Source: UBA1268 sp965662195 (GTDB lineage: Bacteria; Planctomycetota; Planctomycetia; Pirellulales; UBA1268). Taken from it: a stretch of 64,000 nucleotides of DNA. Below, piece after piece: positions 61,659-64,000 of this stretch (positions are counted from its first letter, which is position 1; every line of letters starts with the position of its first letter). Below the pieces are notes generated by a model. The model did not search any database. It saw nothing but the letters and a program-made list of their open reading frames with translations, and had not been told where the DNA came from. A program made the position numbers and the translations under genes. Where the stretch lies: assembly GCA_965662195.1 (NCBI GenBank), contig CBFIHA010000007.1, forward strand, positions 1-64,000, given 5' to 3'.

Positions 61659-62825
61659 CTACGCCCCCGCCGAACTGCCGGCCGCGGCGGCCCGGCTGGC
61701 AATCAGCTGATCGAGTTCCTCCCGCAGCCGCGGCAGAATGGCGTCATAGGCAAACGCCCCCAGCGGCTCGCTCCCCTTCTTCAGATTCACATGCGTCGGC
61801 CCACACCAGAGGCCGAGGTCGGCATCGTCGGTCTCGCCCGGCCCATTCACCCGGCAGCCCATCACGGCGATGGTGATGGCATGATCTTTGGCATAAGTGG
61901 TCATGCGTTTGACCTCTTCAGCCAGTTCGATGAAGGCCTCGTTCTCCACCCGCGAGCAGCTGGGGCAGCTAATGATGTTGAGCGAATCGAGGCCGAAGTC
62001 GACCACGCTGCGAACCCGGCCGGCGGCGATGTCGGCCAGAATCTGCCGGGCGGCATCGATCTCCTCCGGCTTGCGGTCGTTCGACACCGTCAGCGACACC
62101 CGCACCGTGTCGCCGATGCCGCGGCTGATGAGCTGCTCGAAGGCGATTCGGGTCTTGATGATGCCGTCGGGTGGCATCCCCGCCTCGGTCACTCCCAGGT
62201 GCAGCGGCACGTCGGGCCGCTGCTCGGCGAACCGGCGATTGACGTCGATCACCTTCTGCGGGTCCGAGTCCTTCAGCGAGACGACGTAGCGGGTGAAGCC
62301 AATCGAGTCGAGCAGTTCGCAGTGCTCCAGGGCACTGGCAAGCATCGGACCGATCGAGTCGTCCTCGGCAAACTGTTCCTTCTTGGCGGGATCGACGCTG
62401 CCGCAGTTGACGCCAACCCGCAGGGCGCAATCGTGGTCAGCCGCCACCCCGGCAATGAACTTCACCTTTTCCTGCCAGGGCTTCTCGGTTTCGTGGTGGT
62501 AGAGGTGGCCGGGGTTGTACCGCAGTTTGTCAACGTGGGCCGCCACCTCGGCGGCCAGCCGGTAATTCTCTTGCAGATCGATGGCCAGGTTGGCCTGGGT
62601 TCCCGCCCGGATGGCCGGCAGGGCGGCGGCATCCTTGTTGCTGTCGACGGCGATCCGCACCACGCCCGCCCCGGCGGCATACAGGGCGTTTACCTGGGCA
62701 AGCGTCGCCTCCACGTCCTGAGTGTGGGTGGCGGTCATGCTCTGCGGGGCAATGGGATGCCCAGCCCCGATCGTGATGCTGCCGATCGCAACCGGCCGCG
62801 TTGGGTTTCGCTCGATGCTAACCAC
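61659..62825 (-). CDS. ispG: 4-hydroxy-3-methylbut-2-enyl diphosphate synthase IspG
   Basis: A 388-residue protein of the MEP isoprenoid pathway (GcpE). The TIM-barrel half starts PVAIGSITIGAGHPIAPQSM, TATHTQDVEAT, and has RYNPGHL and VGVNCGSVD. The C-terminal 4Fe-4S domain has SCPSCSRVENEAFIELAEE (two Cys) and VMGCRVNGPGETDDADLG (third Cys, N-G-P-G-E). It converts MEcPP to HMBPP using ferredoxin-type electrons. The GTG start at 62825 gives the conserved N-terminus directly. rimO follows after one base. Confidence 0.95.
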   Translation of the reverse strand: MVSIERNPTRPVAIGSITIGAGHPIAPQSMTATHTQDVEATLAQVNALYAAGAGVVRIAVDSNKDAAALPAIRAGTQANLAIDLQENYRLAAEVAAHVDKLRYNPGHLYHHETEKPWQEKVKFIAGVAADHDCALRVGVNCGSVDPAKKEQFAEDDSIGPMLASALEHCELLDSIGFTRYVVSLKDSDPQKVIDVNRRFAEQRPDVPLHLGVTEAGMPPDGIIKTRIAFEQLISRGIGDTVRVSLTVSNDRKPEEIDAARQILADIAAGRVRSVVDFGLDSLNIISCPSCSRVENEAFIELAEEVKRMTTYAKDHAITIAVMGCRVNGPGETDDADLGLWCGPTHVNLKKGSEPLGAFAYDAILPRLREELDQLIASRAAAAGSSAGA

Positions 62826-62931
62826 TGCTTATCTTTCTGAATCTTGAGGCGACGAGAACCCGCATCCGGCACTAGCGGCGGCGGCAGGCCCATCCAAAAT
62901 AGCAGGAACACCGTCCTCCGGCGATCCATCC

Positions 62932-63417
62932 ATGCGTTACGACCCCTGTCTGCACATCGTCCTGTACGAACCCGAAATTCCACCCAATGCCGGCAATATC
63001 GGCCGAACCTGCGTGGCCATCGGCGCCAAGATGTGGCTGGTCGAGCCGCTCGGCTTCACCATCAACGACTACCACCTGCGCCGGGCGGGCCTCGACTATT
63101 GGGATCAACTGGAGTGGGAGGTGGTGCCCAACTGGGACGCCCTGGTCGCCGGGGTGACTGCCGCCGGCGGCCGGCTGGGCTGGTTCCTCTCGGCCCATGC
63201 CAGCCGGCCCTACACCGACGTGAGCTATGAACACGGCGACGTGCTGGTCTTCGGCAGCGAGTCGAGCGGCCTGCCGCAGTCGATCAAGCAGGCCCATGCC
63301 GACCAACTGCTGACGATTCCCTCGCGGCCCCAGGTCCGCAGCCTGAATCTTTCCAACACCGCGGCCATCGTCGCCTATGAGGCAGTGCGGCAGTGGGGCG
63401 GACTGGCTGCCGGCTGA
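62932..63417 (+). CDS. trmL: tRNA (cytidine(34)-2'-O)-methyltransferase TrmL
   Basis: A 161-residue minimal SPOUT enzyme. Motif 1 is PEIPPNAGNIGRTCVAIGAK, motif 2 DVLVFGSESSGLP, motif 3 RSLNLSNTAAIVAYEAVRQW; the knot-forming C-terminus is complete. LVEPLGFTINDYHLRRAGLD is the TrmL-type linker. It methylates the wobble base of tRNA-Leu. Divergent from ispG by 106 bases. No downstream partner is on its strand within the window. Confidence 0.95.
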   Translation: MRYDPCLHIVLYEPEIPPNAGNIGRTCVAIGAKMWLVEPLGFTINDYHLRRAGLDYWDQLEWEVVPNWDALVAGVTAAGGRLGWFLSAHASRPYTDVSYEHGDVLVFGSESSGLPQSIKQAHADQLLTIPSRPQVRSLNLSNTAAIVAYEAVRQWGGLAAG

Positions 63418-63572
63418 ATCGAGCTAGCGACAGGCTACGACATGCGTAGACCTGCTGCGGTCAGCTCACTGCCAATACTGGGTATCCGGCGGCGAGCTCT
63501 GCGAGCGTGTTCTGAGCGTCACGAGGGATCATTCAGCAGGTTGTAACCGCTACTCTCAATTAGCCAGGAAGG

Positions 63573-64000
63573 TTATCGCTCGCTTTTTAGCTGGATTTCC
63601 TTCTTTGGCGGTGTTGCCGTGCGGTTCGCAGCACCTTCCTGCCCGAATAGGGGTAGGTGACGGTAGTAGCTTTCGAGCATGCAGGCCGACAGCGCCGTGG
63701 TGAACAGCCGGCCTCCCTTCACGCCGTACAGATCGAGCGCCGGCGACCAGCTGCCCTTGTTGCGGCCGGCCTGCTCCTGATGCCGCGGCAGCAAGGTCCG
63801 CAGTTGGCGGTTCCACCGCTGCCAGGCTCGGCCGCCGACGTGATGGCAGACCTGGGTGATGTAGTACCAGGCGTAGATGTTCTTCTCCCCGCCGCGGACG
63901 GCCCGCTGCGGCAGGGCGGCAAACTCGACCTCTCCCCGGCGGTCATCGGGCAGCGGCGGAAACCAAATCGGTGACTCATTCATCAGGCGGTCAACCACGG
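63573..64000 (-). CDS. Squalene/hopene cyclase-like (prenyltransferase-repeat) protein, C-terminal part
   Basis: The gene enters from the right edge and ends at 63573; about 142 residues are visible. The block YAWYYITQVCHHVGGRAWQR, then WNRQLRTLLPRHQEQAGRNK, GSWSPALDLYGVKGGRLFTT and ALSACMLESYYRHLPLF matches the terminal alpha-alpha repeats of a planctomycete group of squalene-cyclase-like proteins (Y-x-T-Q-x-x-x-H-x-G-G-x-x-W-x-x-W-N). The catalytic D-x-D-D-T-A motif would be outside the window, so activity cannot be judged. The tail after PLF is low in complexity and basic. Confidence 0.75.
   Translation of the reverse strand, partial: VVDRLMNESPIWFPPLPDDRRGEVEFAALPQRAVRGGEKNIYAWYYITQVCHHVGGRAWQRWNRQLRTLLPRHQEQAGRNKGSWSPALDLYGVKGGRLFTTALSACMLESYYRHLPLFGQEGAANRTATPPKKEIQLKSER

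Noticed and set aside
61395..62840. A 481-codon plus-strand open frame opposite rimO and ispG
   Set aside because: Both minus-strand genes have full catalytic motifs. The antisense product has no recognisable domain.
1..64000. CRISPR arrays, prophage genes, known defence systems
   Set aside because: No regularly spaced direct repeats, no phage structural or integrase genes and no cas or restriction genes were seen on either strand.

Overview
The window is GC-rich, densely coded DNA from a bacterium, very probably a planctomycete and perhaps of the Pirellulales. The taxonomic signals are a DUF1501 gene coupled to a giant cytochrome-c/DUF1549/DUF1553 gene, a secreted metalloprotease with an N-terminal LEPR tag, an arylsulfatase with the C-A-P-T-R maturation motif, paired secreted FAD-oxidoreductases, a lipid A acyltransferase (so an outer membrane) and HemQ. 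I found no rRNA, tRNA, CRISPR array, prophage or intact insertion sequence.

Layout. 0-0.25 kb: a broken IS4-type transposase runs off the left edge. 0.5-9.2 kb (+): housekeeping genes, namely a ComM/YifB ATPase, a PAP2 phosphatase, a lone receiver protein, the dnaG-rpoD pair, a zinc-ribbon coiled-coil protein and greA, with strong hairpins after rpoD and greA. 9.3-13.7 kb: a PLP-homeostasis protein coupled to a large unknown gene, a YdjY-domain protein and HemQ. 13.97-19.4 kb (+): a compact WXG100/type-VII-like locus with two small proteins sharing an unusual W-x-D signature, a coiled-coil protein and a 1,400-residue FtsK/SpoIIIE-type membrane ATPase whose reading frame is broken at a C/G run. 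19.5-22.1 kb: fused PxpBC and PxpA (5-oxoprolinase). 22.2-39.4 kb: an accessory catabolic and surface region with two FAD-oxidoreductases flanking a PhoD phosphatase, a decayed sugar ABC transporter behind aroE, the DUF1501/PSCyt1 pair, a divergent IclR regulator and a sulfatase. 39.5-46.8 kb: two HtrA-like proteases, CinA, an odd oxidoreductase-like membrane protein, ThiL, TsaE and an isochorismatase-type hydrolase. 46.8-50.3 kb (-): a small dcw-like cluster (MurE-like, MurB-like, FtsQ-like) in which both Mur proteins lack expected active-site residues. 50.6-56.2 kb: a receiver-like protein, a zinc peptidase, and a tightly packed envelope/lipid operon (PgsA, CPBP protease, LpxL-like acyltransferase, Rieske protein, tandem GNAT). 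56.4-64 kb: LEPR metalloprotease, transglutaminase-CAP protein, ispG-rimO, trmL and the C-terminal end of a squalene-cyclase-like protein.

Most neighbouring same-strand genes overlap by 4-14 bases (ATGA or GTGA junctions), so translational coupling is the rule. Three repeat families stand out. One is a 142-bp direct repeat (21150-21291 and 39181-39322), whose second copy lies in frame inside the sulfatase between its signal peptide and catalytic domain. The second is the HEDTKTRR-type intergenic repeat (2177-2410, with a degenerate copy near 19429). The third is a set of isolated hairpins.

The best candidate for an under-described system is the WXG-like/FtsK locus at 13967-19416. Next come the degenerate Mur/FtsQ cluster and the 142-bp repeat. 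All functional assignments rest on motifs read by eye; no database search was possible.
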